Source of the DNA: Gemmatimonadota bacterium
GTDB lineage: Bacteria > Gemmatimonadota > Gemmatimonadetes > Gemmatimonadales > Gemmatimonadaceae
DNA: 64,000 bases
Reading direction: 5' to 3'
Assembly: GCA_040388625.1 (NCBI GenBank)
Contig: JAZKBK010000005.1
Span: 95,478 to 159,477, forward strand
The first letter of the stretch is position 1. Each line of letters begins with the position of its first letter. Positions 53,821 to 63,154 of this stretch are shown here, one piece after another. The position numbers were made by a program, and so were the translations under genes. The notes beneath the pieces were generated by a model. It saw only the letters and a program-made list of their open reading frames with translations. It was not told the origin of the DNA and made no database searches.

Positions 53821-54774
53821 GCGCTTTCGCCACCACCGCGCGATGCCGTCAACACTCATTCGATAGTTGCCGGCTTCTTCGTATCTGCGAAGCAGCGAAG
53901 GATCTCCAGTTCGGGTCAGGGTAACGTCTTCCATTGCTCTTAGTGCGTCCGAAGCAACGTCGGCTTCCTCGCCTGCGGCGAGCCGCCCGCCGACCCAGCC
54001 GGCCCAGAACCACGTGCGCGAGAGCAGCTCGTCCAGATGCCACGCTACGTCGTCGTAGCCTCCAAAGTGGGTGAGATACAGACGACGTGGCTCGAGTGCG
54101 CGCAGAATAGCGACGCTCTTCTGCCATTTTTCAGGCGAAAATTCCGGTGGTGGTGTCGGAGGCCTCAAATGCCTTGTGCCATCCAGACGAACACCGGCGA
54201 CGTCACCCGTGAAGACCGAGCCGGTATCAGGATCGTGCAGCGCAAGGTGGTGATTCGCATGTCCTGGAGTGTCGTACGCACGCAGTGTACGTGCACCCGT
54301 GCGCAGATCGGCGTGATCCTCGAGAACACTGAGACGTTCCGCTGGTATCGGAATCATCTCCCCCCAGAGCGGTCCCATCAGATCGCCGTAGATTCGCGTC
54401 GCGCTCGCCATCAGTTTGGCCGGATCTATCATGTGCGGCGCGCCGACCGGGTGTACGTACAGTCGTGCGCGCGGCATTACACGGAGCAGGGATCCGGCAC
54501 CGCCGGCATGATCGAGATGTATGTGAGTCACGACGACTCGCTCGATGTCTGCGGGATCGAAGCCTGCCTGGCGTATGCCGGCAAGCAGCGTTCCGCCTGT
54601 ACTGGCCGGCCCAGTCTCGATCAGCGTCAGTGCATCGCCGTCAGCGACCAGATACGATGCGATGACGCCAGGCGAGCCCCGGAAATGATGGTCGAGCAGA
54701 AATACACCAGGCTCGACTTCGCTCGCCAGACGGTTGGATGCTGGAGTATGATCAACCGAAGATGTCATTGGCAT
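53806..54774 (-). CDS. MBL-fold metallohydrolase
   Basis: A 322-residue soluble hydrolase. Metal site THIHLDHAGGAG, later His in DTPGHANHHLALHD and Asp in VFTGDVAGVRL, and LTHFGGYDD near the end. The family includes thioesterases, quorum-quenching lactonases and persulfide dioxygenases; residues here do not decide. Start at ATG 54774 or 54768; the frame upstream to 54999 overlaps arsR and is not used. It lies downstream of arsR, 25 bases away, probably in the same transcript. Confidence 0.82.
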   Translation of the reverse strand: MPMTSSVDHTPASNRLASEVEPGVFLLDHHFRGSPGVIASYLVADGDALTLIETGPASTGGTLLAGIRQAGFDPADIERVVVTHIHLDHAGGAGSLLRVMPRARLYVHPVGAPHMIDPAKLMASATRIYGDLMGPLWGEMIPIPAERLSVLEDHADLRTGARTLRAYDTPGHANHHLALHDPDTGSVFTGDVAGVRLDGTRHLRPPTPPPEFSPEKWQKSVAILRALEPRRLYLTHFGGYDDVAWHLDELLSRTWFWAGWVGGRLAAGEEADVASDALRAMEDVTLTRTGDPSLLRRYEEAGNYRMSVDGIARWWRKRGEQP

Positions 54775-54799
54775 GCCTGCAGTATTATTGGGCCAAACG

Positions 54800-55129
54800 T
54801 CAGGATGCAAGCACACGCCGGCGCGCGCGGGCGTTGGAATCGAGCTGACTGCACATGATGTCGCAGAGCGCGAAGACAGATTGATCTGCAAGCGCGTAGT
54901 AGGTGAACAGTCCATCCTTCCGCCGGGTAACGAAACCCTGCGCGTGCAGCAGCTGAAGGTGTTTCGAGACATTGGCCTGGCCAAGCCCCGTCTCACCAAC
55001 CAGGTCAGTGACCGTCATTTCGTGCCGTCTCATGCACTGCAGAATCTGCAGGCGTGCCGGCTCGGCGAGTGCTCGAAAACGCTGCGCCACTAGTGCAAGA
55101 ACATCGGGTGTCAGTTTCGTTTTTGCCAT
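54800..55129 (-). CDS. ArsR-family repressor
   Basis: A 109-residue winged-helix regulator: RALAEPARLQILQCM, VTDLVGETGLGQANVSKHLQ (recognition helix) and QGFVTRRKDGLFTYYAL wing. Cys32 in the alpha-3 region and Cys89/Cys93 in the C-terminal helix could form a thiol switch; the metal-site CxC of true ArsR proteins is absent. This resembles BigR/SqrR-type thiol or persulfide sensors, by inference. A 24-bp operator-like site precedes its start, and a similar one precedes the efflux operon. Confidence 0.85.
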   Translation of the reverse strand: MAKTKLTPDVLALVAQRFRALAEPARLQILQCMRRHEMTVTDLVGETGLGQANVSKHLQLLHAQGFVTRRKDGLFTYYALADQSVFALCDIMCSQLDSNARARRRVLAS

Positions 55130-55152
55130 GTCTATTTTTCCTGTGGCACTCG

Positions 55153-55176
55153 ATAACAGTATCGTAATGTAGTTAT
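55153..55176 (-). promoter_or_regulatory. Operator-like site upstream of arsR
   Basis: An inverted repeat (CGATAAC at 55151-55157, GTTATCG at 55172-55178). On the gene strand the 24-bp core begins ATAACTACATTACG. It lies 24 bases before the start codon and overlaps a -10-like TACATT with an upstream TTGTTC at 17-base spacing. Sixteen of 24 bases match the site before the efflux operon. Confidence 0.55.
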
Positions 55177-55231
55177 CGAATGCGTATCGAACAAAAGAGC
55201 GCAGTCGGGGCGGCGCATCGCCAATGAGGCA

Positions 55232-55465
55232 TCATCTGCCTGCGCTGCTCTGGTCCCGTTGACGCCCTGCGGGTGTGCACCCCGCCAGCCCTCCCCAGCC
55301 AAGCATCCGCTCCAGCGGACAGAATCCCGTGAAACTCGACTGCAGAAGATTGACGCCTACAAAGGCAGTGAAGAGAAACCACGCGGGGTGAACCCAGTAG
55401 CCGAGTACCAGTGATGCAATGATGAATGTCCCGGCGAACCGCCGGATGATGTTGTCGTCACACAT
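55232..55465 (-). CDS. DUF2892-type small membrane protein
   Basis: A 77-residue protein: MCDDNIIRRFAGTFIIASLV, two helices, and GFCPLERMLGW, typical of the DUF2892 (YgaP-like transmembrane) family. The ATG at 55465 overlaps the RND gene by 8 bases with AGGAG before it. DUF2892 often accompanies rhodanese or sulfur-metabolism genes. It is the last gene of the efflux operon. Confidence 0.8.
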   Translation of the reverse strand: MCDDNIIRRFAGTFIIASLVLGYWVHPAWFLFTAFVGVNLLQSSFTGFCPLERMLGWGGLAGCTPAGRQRDQSSAGR

Positions 55466-58400
55466 TGTCGGACTCCTGACCTGAAGTGTTTGCCGCGAAC
55501 GCAGGGTGCGCACGCAGGTTCGAACCAACGCCACTCGATCGCACGTCGCGACTGCGCAATTCCCAGTAAAGAATTGGAACAACGATCATCGTCAGCAGAG
55601 TGGCCACTACCGCACCACTCATCAGCGCCACTGCCAGACCCTGGAAGATCGGATCGAGCACCATCACCAGGCCGCCAATCACAACTGCTGCTGCCGTCAG
55701 TGCAATCGGTCGGAATCGCACGGCGCCAGCTTCGATGACAGCTTCGCGAAGTGGCCGCCCACGCGCTTCCGCGAGTTGTATGAAGTCCACCAGCAGGATG
55801 GAGTTGCGCACGATTATCCCGGCAAGCGCGATCATGCCGATCATGGAGGTTGCAGTGAAGAACGCGCCGGTGATCGCGTGGCCCGGCAGGATGCCGATGA
55901 GTGTGAGCGGGATGGGCGTCATTATCACAAGCGGTACGGTGAAGGACTGGAACCATCCAACCACGAGCACGTAGATCAGCACCAGAACTACCGCGAACGC
56001 GAGGCCCAGATCGCGGAATACCTCGATCGTCACCTGCCACTCGCCATCCCACTTGATCGCCGTCTCGGTGAGCCGCTCGGGCTGGACGGCGTTGTAGCGC
56101 GCGATGCGCGCGCCGTCCACGCGAATCGCGTCCAGCTTCCTGTTCATCGTGAGAATGGCATACACCGGTGATTCGATCTGCCCAGCCACGTCACCCGTGA
56201 CGTAGATGGCCGGCCGCAGATCTTTGCGCACGCGACTGCTCTCGATGGTCCCCGTGACCACGCTCACGAAGCGCGCGAGTGGCTGTGGTCCAGTAGCCGT
56301 CGCAATCGGGAGGGCAAGCAGTGCATCGATCGACGACCTCTGTTCGAGCGGCAGCCGCGGCACGATTGCGATGCCCTCGCGTGCGGTAGCCGAACTCGCG
56401 ATGCCGGCTGGAGCGCCCGAGAGGGCGAGGTAGAGTGTCCGCGTTATCTGCTCGACACTGGCGCCCGCTTCTGCAGCGCGCGCGCGGTCGACCCGAAATC
56501 TGCGTTGCTGTTCCGGTGCCTCGACGGTCCAGTCGACGTCCACCACGCCCGGTGTGGTTTCAAAGATTCTTCTCACCTGTTGCGCGGCCAGCAGTCGCGT
56601 CGAGTCGTCCGCGGCATACACCTCGGCGACTAGTGTCGAAAGCACCGGCGGGCCCGGCGGGATCTCCGCGATCTTTGCCGAAGCGCCATATCGGACGGCA
56701 ATTGAATCGATCGCCGGCCGCACCGCGACGGCAATGGCGTGGCTCTGGCGCGAACGCTCACCCTTCGACAGGAGATTCACCTGAACGTCGCCCACGTTTG
56801 GGCCAGACCGCATGAAGTAGTGCCGCACGAGTCCATTGAAGTTGAACGGCGCGGCGGTACCGGAATACACTTCCGTGCTCCTGACTTCAGGCACCCGGCT
56901 CAGATATCCGGCTATCTCCTGCCCCAGCGCGTTGGTGGTTTCGAGCGTCGATCCCTCTGGCAGGTCGAGCACCACCTGGAACTCGTTCTTGTTATCGAAC
57001 GGGAGCATCTTGACCTTGACTGCCTGGATGAAGATCAGCCCGACAGATAGCAGGAGCAGTGCAACTACGCCTGCATAGAAACCGAACCGCAATCCGCGGC
57101 GCTCCATCAGTGGCGCCATGACACGCGAGTAGAATCGCGCGAAACGCGACTGCTCTTCCATCTCATGCGCACTGTCAATCGGCAACGTGGACGCCGGCAC
57201 GGTGCGCACGTGTCCTTTCAGCAGCCGATATGCAAGGTACGGCGTCACGACGAACGCGACGGCAAGAGATGCCAGCATGGCGAACGATGCGCCGATAGGA
57301 ATGGGACGCATGTATGGGCCCATCATCCCGGAGACGAATGCCATCGGCAGGATTGCAGCAATTACCGTGAAGGTCGCCAGGATCGTCGGATTTCCCACCT
57401 CGTCCACCGCGTCGATCGCTGCAACGTCCGGCGGTCGATCACCGATCTTGATGTGTCGGTAGATGTTCTCGACGACGACTATGGCATCGTCGACGAGAAT
57501 TCCGATGGAGAAGATCAGCGCGAAGAGCGTGATCCGGTTGAGCGTGTAGCCAAGCGCGTAGTACGCGAACAGTGTCAGCGCGAGCGTGACCGGCACTGCT
57601 ACCAGTACTACCGCAGCTTCCCGCCAACCCAGAAACAGCCAGATGAGTACCGTGACGGATATGGTTGCGATGAACAGGTGAAGAATCAACTCTCTGGCCT
57701 TGTCACCCGCTGTCTCTCCGTAGTCACGTGTCACGGCAAGATGTACATCAGCCGGAAGCAGGCGTCCTGTAGCCGCATGAACGCGTTGCATGACTGCGCG
57801 CGTCACCTCCGTCGCGTTGGCACCATGTCGTTTCGCGACCGCTATGGTGACAGCTGTCTCGGATGCTCCGTGCGATGCTGTATGCGACACGTAAGTCGTC
57901 GGCTCACCGTAACCCTGCGAGACGTCGGCAACGTTGCTCAGGTACACGGGTGCGCCCGCGTGCGTGCCGACCACCACGCTCGCCACTTCCGAGGACGACG
58001 TGAGCGGAGCGCCAATGATTACGCGGTATACCTGATTCGTAGCGGAAAACTCCCCCGCCTGAAGTTGCGCGTTTGCTCCGGTCAGTGCGGAAGCAACCTC
58101 GCCCGGCGTCACACCGTTCGCTACGAGCCGCGCCGGATCGAGCGTGACGCGGATCTGCCTGGGTTGGCCTCCCACAACGAACGTCTGCGCGACGTCCGGA
58201 ACAGTTCGGATCTCATCTTCGAGATGGCCAGCGATCTGTCGCAACATGTTCGCGTCATAACTGGCTGAGTGAAGGGTGAGCGTCAGCACCGGTACGTCAT
58301 CGATGGAGTGGGCCTTTACGACTGGCGGGTTCGCTCCCGACGGCTGTTCATCCATCGCACCAGCGAGCTTCGCCTGCACCCTCGTCACACTTCGTTCCTG

Positions 58401-58709
58401 ATCTTCGCCGACCTTGAACCGTACGGTTACCATGGCGTAGCCATCGCCCGACAGCGAGTACACATGGTCGACGCCCGGTATCTCCAGCATGCGCTGCTCG
58501 ATCGGACGCGCCAGCAGGTTGTCGGCCTCGCGCGGCGATGCGCCAGGCAAGGTCGAGATCACATCGATCATCGGCACGGAAATCTGCGGCTCCTCCTCGC
58601 GCGGTGTTGCAAGGATGCCGAGCGCGCCGAGGCCAAGCGACGCCAACGCGAGCAGAGGCGTCAGCTTCGATCGAATGAAAGCCCGGGCGATACGTCCTGC
58701 AATGCCCAT
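55458..58709 (-). CDS. RND efflux permease (AcrB/HAE-1 type)
   Basis: A 1,083-residue inner-membrane pump with the usual two halves. Features: FIRSKLTPLLALASLGLGAL at the start, MIDVISTLPGASPREADNLL, LDPARLVANGVTPGEVASAL, the TM4 acidic pair GILVDDAIVVVENIYRHI, and the second half TAAAVVIGGLVMVLDPIFQG. The pair of Asp suggests proton coupling. Full length and intact. The MFP and OMF genes precede it in one operon. The exported compound is unknown; ArsR control suggests metal, metalloid, sulfur compound or a toxic organic. Confidence 0.92.
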   Translation of the reverse strand: MGIAGRIARAFIRSKLTPLLALASLGLGALGILATPREEEPQISVPMIDVISTLPGASPREADNLLARPIEQRMLEIPGVDHVYSLSGDGYAMVTVRFKVGEDQERSVTRVQAKLAGAMDEQPSGANPPVVKAHSIDDVPVLTLTLHSASYDANMLRQIAGHLEDEIRTVPDVAQTFVVGGQPRQIRVTLDPARLVANGVTPGEVASALTGANAQLQAGEFSATNQVYRVIIGAPLTSSSEVASVVVGTHAGAPVYLSNVADVSQGYGEPTTYVSHTASHGASETAVTIAVAKRHGANATEVTRAVMQRVHAATGRLLPADVHLAVTRDYGETAGDKARELILHLFIATISVTVLIWLFLGWREAAVVLVAVPVTLALTLFAYYALGYTLNRITLFALIFSIGILVDDAIVVVENIYRHIKIGDRPPDVAAIDAVDEVGNPTILATFTVIAAILPMAFVSGMMGPYMRPIPIGASFAMLASLAVAFVVTPYLAYRLLKGHVRTVPASTLPIDSAHEMEEQSRFARFYSRVMAPLMERRGLRFGFYAGVVALLLLSVGLIFIQAVKVKMLPFDNKNEFQVVLDLPEGSTLETTNALGQEIAGYLSRVPEVRSTEVYSGTAAPFNFNGLVRHYFMRSGPNVGDVQVNLLSKGERSRQSHAIAVAVRPAIDSIAVRYGASAKIAEIPPGPPVLSTLVAEVYAADDSTRLLAAQQVRRIFETTPGVVDVDWTVEAPEQQRRFRVDRARAAEAGASVEQITRTLYLALSGAPAGIASSATAREGIAIVPRLPLEQRSSIDALLALPIATATGPQPLARFVSVVTGTIESSRVRKDLRPAIYVTGDVAGQIESPVYAILTMNRKLDAIRVDGARIARYNAVQPERLTETAIKWDGEWQVTIEVFRDLGLAFAVVLVLIYVLVVGWFQSFTVPLVIMTPIPLTLIGILPGHAITGAFFTATSMIGMIALAGIIVRNSILLVDFIQLAEARGRPLREAVIEAGAVRFRPIALTAAAVVIGGLVMVLDPIFQGLAVALMSGAVVATLLTMIVVPILYWELRSRDVRSSGVGSNLRAHPAFAANTSGQESDNV

Positions 58710-58712
58710 GAC

Positions 58713-59756
58713 TCAGCGTCTCCCGGCGGGAGCCGGCGCAACCGCTGGCGGAATTACGATCACGTCGCCAGCGCGCAAGCCGGAAATGACTTCTACGTCG
58801 CTTCCCGTCGTGTGTCCCAGTTGCACCCAGCGCTTCTCATCGCCCTCGGCCGTTCGAAGGGTTACACCGGTGAGGTCGCCCGAGCGCGAGACTGCGCTGA
58901 CCGGCACTACGAGCGCACTCCGTGTATTCTGCGGCACCGACAGAGTCGCGACGCTTCCTGACAGACGTGCGCCGTGCGCGTTCGGGACGAGCGCGTTGAT
59001 GGTGTACAGATTGCCACTCGCCGATGGCACGACCCCTTCCACGCGCGCAGTGACCTGCGCACCTTCGACGGTCGCTCGCAGCGACTGCCCTCGCCGAACC
59101 AGTTGTGCGATGTCCGGCGTTACGGTCGCGCTGAGCCGAAGCTGGCTGGCGTCCTGCACGGTCACAAGCGGTGCACCAGGTGTTGCGAACGCACCCGGAT
59201 CCACGAATCGATGCGTCACGATGCCGGCGAAAGGCGCTCGTACGTCGGCATAAGCGCTCATGGCACCGAGTTCGGCGGCGGATGCCCGCGCAACGTGCAC
59301 GCCGGCGTTGGCGCGCGCGAGCCCGGTTTCGACGGCATCCAACTGTGAGCGAGTCGCCGCGCTGTCCGCGTATAGTGCGCGAATGCGCGCGGCCTGTGTT
59401 GCGGCGTCGCTCTGGATCGCCTCTGCATCCGCAATCGACGCTGTGATCTGTGTCTGCCTCGCTGCAAGCTCGCGCGCATCGATCCGTACGAGCCGCTGAC
59501 CGGCAGTGACGGCGTCACCTTCTGTCACGAGCACCGATACGACGTTGCCCATGAGCTTGGTGCTCAGCGTTGCCTGTCGCAGCGGCTGCGCAACGCCGTC
59601 GGCATCGAACACAGCCTGCACCGTCGTGTCCCTGAGCGTGTACGGCGTGCCCGCTAGCCGCACAGGCGCATGGCTGGCCGTCTCCGTTCTGGACGGTGAA
59701 CAGGCTGCAAGTACGAGGACTCCCACGGTGCTTGCATCGAACAATCGGATACGCAT
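58713..59756 (-). CDS. HlyD/AcrA-type periplasmic adaptor lipoprotein
   Basis: A 347-residue adaptor. The lipobox (VGVLVLAACSPS) makes it a lipoprotein. The lipoyl halves (ATLSTKLMGNVVSVLVTEGD and YADVRAPFAGIVTHRFVDPG) flank a short helical hairpin; the C-terminal domain has VVPVSAVSRSGDLTGVTLRT. ATG 59756 follows AGGAA. It bridges the RND pump and outer-membrane channel. The RND gene starts 3 bases after its stop. Confidence 0.9.
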   Translation of the reverse strand: MRIRLFDASTVGVLVLAACSPSRTETASHAPVRLAGTPYTLRDTTVQAVFDADGVAQPLRQATLSTKLMGNVVSVLVTEGDAVTAGQRLVRIDARELAARQTQITASIADAEAIQSDAATQAARIRALYADSAATRSQLDAVETGLARANAGVHVARASAAELGAMSAYADVRAPFAGIVTHRFVDPGAFATPGAPLVTVQDASQLRLSATVTPDIAQLVRRGQSLRATVEGAQVTARVEGVVPSASGNLYTINALVPNAHGARLSGSVATLSVPQNTRSALVVPVSAVSRSGDLTGVTLRTAEGDEKRWVQLGHTTGSDVEVISGLRAGDVIVIPPAVAPAPAGRR

Positions 59757-59787
59757 GATCGGATATTCCTGGAGTGAGCCGAAAGGA

Positions 59788-61221
59788 TCAGCGCTGGCGT
59801 TGCGCGCGTGGATTCGAAACTGGCGCGATTCCGACAGTCGGCGCCGCAGTGGCTGGCGCGTCGTCGTTGTCGAGCGCGGTGAGAGATGCCGGGTCGGCGC
59901 CGAGTGCACGACGACGCTCGGCATCCGCAATGATCGCACGATACCGGGCCTCGGAGAGAGCGAGAGCACTGTTCATCTCGACCGACTGTGCGTCGAGCAG
60001 ATCTACAATGCTTGCCAGGCCACCTTCATATTTGCGCGATACTATCCGGTGAGCTTCGGCGCTCTGAACTACAGATTGCTCGGCGATACGAAGTCTGGTA
60101 AGCGCTACGGAGAGAGCGGTGCGTGTCTGCGCCACTTCGAGCGACGCCTGGGCCTGGACAGCGTCCGCCTGCGCCTGCGCCGCGGACGCATATCCGGCTG
60201 TCGCGCGGATGTCGGACAATTCCGCCGCGCTGCCAAACGGGCTCACTGATGCCATGATTCCGACTGTCCAGTTCCGCTGGCCGCTGTAGGGTCGGTTGGG
60301 AGCGTTCCAGTCGTACCGTGCGAACGAGTTGACGTGTGGTAGATATGTTGCGCGTGCGCGAACCGCGTCGGCGCGCGCGCTCGCCGATCGCAGCTGCGCG
60401 CTGCGTACATCCTCGCGTGGTGCCATCGTTGCGGCAGTGTCACCCTCGACCACTGCGCGAATGCGATCGGCCGACGGGAGCGAGGATGGCGCCTCCGATG
60501 TCTTCATCAACTCAGCCGGCGGCATGCCGAGAACCATGGCGAGCTCGCGTTGCGCAGTGTCGACGTTGCCATCCGCCTCGGCGAGTTGTGCCTCGATGTC
60601 GGCTACCCGCACGGATGCAAGCAGTGCGTCAGACCGTGTGACCATACCCTGTCGCACCATCGCCTCCGTCTGCGTCAGGTGCGCGTGGGCGGCGCGAGCC
60701 GCTGCGCGAAGAGTCGCGGCCCGCTCAGATGCGAGCACGGCGCCGTAATACGCGCGCACAACGTCCACTCGCGTCGAGAGCCTCGTCCACGCTGCACTCG
60801 CGTGGCCGGCGTCGGCCCCGCGGCGGGCTGCGATGCGGGCCGCCCACGCGTCGGCATTGAAAATGGGCTGTTCCAGCACAACGCTGCCCTGGTAATTGTC
60901 CATGGCGGCAGGAAAATTCAATCGTGCGGGGTCGAAATCAGCCTGTGTGGCGATGCCCTGCCGGAGTCTGTCTCCGAAGACGCCGATGGGATCAGTGGTT
61001 CTCGTGTATCCGGCCTCGAGCCGGACGTTCGGGAGGACGCCTTGGAGGGGAGCGATTGCCCGCGCGTCCTGTGCTGACGCCGTGGCGGCCGCGGCGCGGT
61101 TGGCGTACGCCGACCGATCTGCCTGTCGAAGTGCTTGAGAGAGCGTGATCTGGGAGCCGGCTGGCTGAGCGACGATCCCGCCAAGTATGACTGCAAGGAG
61201 CCCGACTGTGGATTTGTGCAT
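59788..61221 (-). CDS. TolC-family outer-membrane efflux protein
   Basis: A 477-residue protein: signal peptide (VGLLAVILGGIVAQPAGSQ), ITLSQALRQADRSAYANRAA, two long coiled-coil repeats (TEAMVRQGMVTRSDALLASV and AHRIVSRKYEGGLASIVDLL) of the OEP domain. The last ~35 residues are low in complexity. ATG 61221 is preferred to 61275, which lies upstream of the operator region in a poor context. It is the first gene of the efflux operon and its 31-base distance to the adaptor gene suggests one transcript. Confidence 0.9.
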   Translation of the reverse strand: MHKSTVGLLAVILGGIVAQPAGSQITLSQALRQADRSAYANRAAAATASAQDARAIAPLQGVLPNVRLEAGYTRTTDPIGVFGDRLRQGIATQADFDPARLNFPAAMDNYQGSVVLEQPIFNADAWAARIAARRGADAGHASAAWTRLSTRVDVVRAYYGAVLASERAATLRAAARAAHAHLTQTEAMVRQGMVTRSDALLASVRVADIEAQLAEADGNVDTAQRELAMVLGMPPAELMKTSEAPSSLPSADRIRAVVEGDTAATMAPREDVRSAQLRSASARADAVRARATYLPHVNSFARYDWNAPNRPYSGQRNWTVGIMASVSPFGSAAELSDIRATAGYASAAQAQADAVQAQASLEVAQTRTALSVALTRLRIAEQSVVQSAEAHRIVSRKYEGGLASIVDLLDAQSVEMNSALALSEARYRAIIADAERRRALGADPASLTALDNDDAPATAAPTVGIAPVSNPRAQRQR

Positions 61222-61245
61222 GGGCGTTAGCGGCTGTATGACTGC

Positions 61246-61291
61246 AATACTATATGCGAATATAGTTATATACATCCACGGCAGAAGTCAA
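61246..61291 (-). promoter_or_regulatory. Efflux-operon promoter with operator-like site
   Basis: On the gene strand: TTGACT (-35, 61286-61291) followed at 17-19 bases by TAACTATATT (-10 region). A 24-bp site (61246-61269) with inverted halves ACTATA/TATAGT overlaps the -10 and sits 25 bases before the start codon, matching the arsR site in distance and in 16 of 24 bases. Confidence 0.55.
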
Positions 61292-61372
61292 CCGTCGTGC
61301 GTGCGTGTGCGCCACTGGCGCTACTCTATCGAGTACATCTCGCGCCGCTCCCCTGGGGGAATCAGCTGCAAA

Positions 61373-61894
61373 TCAGCGATGGGCGAGCGAATAGACGTAC
61401 GCTGCAACCGCGCACACCTGGGCGGCGCTCAGGGTGCCGCCACCCATGGGCGGCATGGGCGCAGAGTGCTGCTTCGGGTTGGGCACTCCGGTGCGCACCA
61501 GTCCGGCGATGGCCGCGTATGACCCATCGATATTGAGCCACTGCGCATCAGTAAGGTCGGGGGCCAGGGGGGTGCCCTTGGCGTTCGCGCCGTGGCACGC
61601 AAAGCAGTTGCCTGCTCCGCTGAACACGGTGCGGCCGCGGTTGGTCAGCGCCTGATCCACTGGAGGGCAATCGACAGTCGCCGCTGCCTGCGCCGCCGCG
61701 GGCCTGGGTGCGGCGCTCGTGTCGGCGTGGACCCGCCCCATCATCGACATGGAGCCCATTCGACCGCCCATGGCGCCGCCTGAGCTGAGTGTCGTCTCCG
61801 CTGCGATCGCCGACGTGGATGCCCCGCCGGTTTCTCGCGATGGAGGTGAGCAACCGATGATGAACGCGGCCACTACAAGGGTCAGACACTTCAT
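61373..61894 (-). CDS. Lipoprotein c-type cytochrome
   Basis: A 173-residue exported protein: lipobox (LVVAAFIIGCSPPS), a Met-rich low-complexity linker (GGRMGSMSMMGR), then a cytochrome c domain with heme site CFACH and a later Met-containing AMPPMGGGTLSAAQV as axial ligand region. The Met-rich stretch could bind copper. ATG 61894 is preferred to 61909. It lies 16 bases after acetate kinase and may be cotranscribed with it. It would carry electrons in the periplasm. Confidence 0.85.
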   Translation of the reverse strand: MKCLTLVVAAFIIGCSPPSRETGGASTSAIAAETTLSSGGAMGGRMGSMSMMGRVHADTSAAPRPAAAQAAATVDCPPVDQALTNRGRTVFSGAGNCFACHGANAKGTPLAPDLTDAQWLNIDGSYAAIAGLVRTGVPNPKQHSAPMPPMGGGTLSAAQVCAVAAYVYSLAHR

Positions 61895-61909
61895 GCGAGC
61901 CTCCCGCAC

Positions 61910-63154
61910 CTAAGCGTGTGGTGCTTCGCCGCTCACGATTCGCCACGTATCACGGGCGATGAGCAGCTCTTCGTCAGTCGGTATTGTCCAGAGCTCGACG
62001 CGTCCGCCATCCCGGTCGAATCGACCTTCAGCGCCACCCGTGAGAGTGGCATTGCGTCCGGCATCCGTCTGAATTCCGAGCCAGTCCATGCCGGCGCATA
62101 TGCGCTCGCGGACCGCGGGCGAGTTCTCACCGATTCCGCCGGCGAACACAATTGCATCCGCACCGTTCATGGCGGCGAGATATGCGCCGATGTACTTGCG
62201 CACGCGGTAACAGAAGACGTCGATCGCAAGCCGCGCTCGGCGGTCACCATTCTCGGCGTCCTCCGCCAGAAGCTCGCGCATGTCGGCGGTGAGTCCCGAA
62301 AGGCCGAGCAGACCGGACTGCTTGTTGAGCATCACGTCCATTTCACGGCTGGTGAGCCCTTCCTTGGCGCCCACGTAATCGATGATCGCCGGATCGATGT
62401 CGCCCGAGCGCGTTCCCATCACCAGCCCTTCGAGCGGGGTGAACCCCATCGATGTGTCCACCGAATGTCCATGCACGATAGCGCACGCAGACGCCCCGTT
62501 TCCAAGGTGCAGGGTGATGATGCGCGTCTGCTCGGGGGTCTTTCCGGTGAGTTGCCGGTAACGATACGCAACGTATCGGTGTGACGTCCCGTGAAACCCA
62601 TAACGTCTCACCTTGTATCGCCTGTAGAGTTGGTACGGTATGGCGTACAGATGTGCGGTCTCGGATATGGTCTGGTGAAATGCGGTATCGAACACAGCAA
62701 CCTGCGGCACTTTGTCACCGAGCACTTCGCGCGCGGCCGCGATGCCTGTGAGATTGTGCGGATTGTGCAATGGTGCGATATCGATTAGTTGCTCGAGGTT
62801 GCTTCGGACGGCTGCATCGATGAGAGTGGATCGCGTGAATCTCTCACCGCCATGCACGACACGGTGGCCAACAGCCTCGATGTCGGATGCAGCTGTGATC
62901 TCGACACCCGAAGCAGGGTCAGCCATCCATTTGATGACGCGCTCGACTGCATCTGCATGACTCCGGATCTGCGCCGTCGTGCGCGATGGTGTCGCAGTGC
63001 CTGCACCGAGAGTGAGGATTGCCTCGCCGCCGATGCGCTCGATCTGACCGCTGGCAAGTCGACGGTCCCTGTTGCCGTCGATCGCGCTCTGGTCGGTATC
63101 TATGAGCTGAAACTTGAGCGACGAGGATCCGACATTCAATACAAGGATCTTCAT
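61910..63154 (-). CDS. ackA: Acetate kinase
   Basis: A 414-residue enzyme of usual length: [19 protein letters not shown] at the start, [57 protein letters not shown] and [10 protein letters not shown]. All ATP- and acetate-binding motifs are present. It converts acetyl phosphate and ADP to acetate and ATP. ATG 63154 overlaps the phosphoketolase stop (ATGA). With phosphoketolase it completes a short ATP-yielding route from xylulose-5-phosphate or fructose-6-phosphate. Confidence 0.96.
   Translation of the reverse strand: MKILVLNVGSSSLKFQLIDTDQSAIDGNRDRRLASGQIERIGGEAILTLGAGTATPSRTTAQIRSHADAVERVIKWMADPASGVEITAASDIEAVGHRVVHGGERFTRSTLIDAAVRSNLEQLIDIAPLHNPHNLTGIAAAREVLGDKVPQVAVFDTAFHQTISETAHLYAIPYQLYRRYKVRRYGFHGTSHRYVAYRYRQLTGKTPEQTRIITLHLGNGASACAIVHGHSVDTSMGFTPLEGLVMGTRSGDIDPAIIDYVGAKEGLTSREMDVMLNKQSGLLGLSGLTADMRELLAEDAENGDRRARLAIDVFCYRVRKYIGAYLAAMNGADAIVFAGGIGENSPAVRERICAGMDWLGIQTDAGRNATLTGGAEGRFDRDGGRVELWTIPTDEELLIARDTWRIVSGEAPHA

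Noticed and set aside
55505..55530. A GGTTCGAAC-like T-loop suggesting a tRNA
   Set aside because: Lies inside the RND coding region and no cloverleaf arms can be formed.
57165..58268. A 367-codon frame antisense to the RND gene
   Set aside because: Low-complexity Arg/His/Cys composition; the RND gene fully explains the interval.
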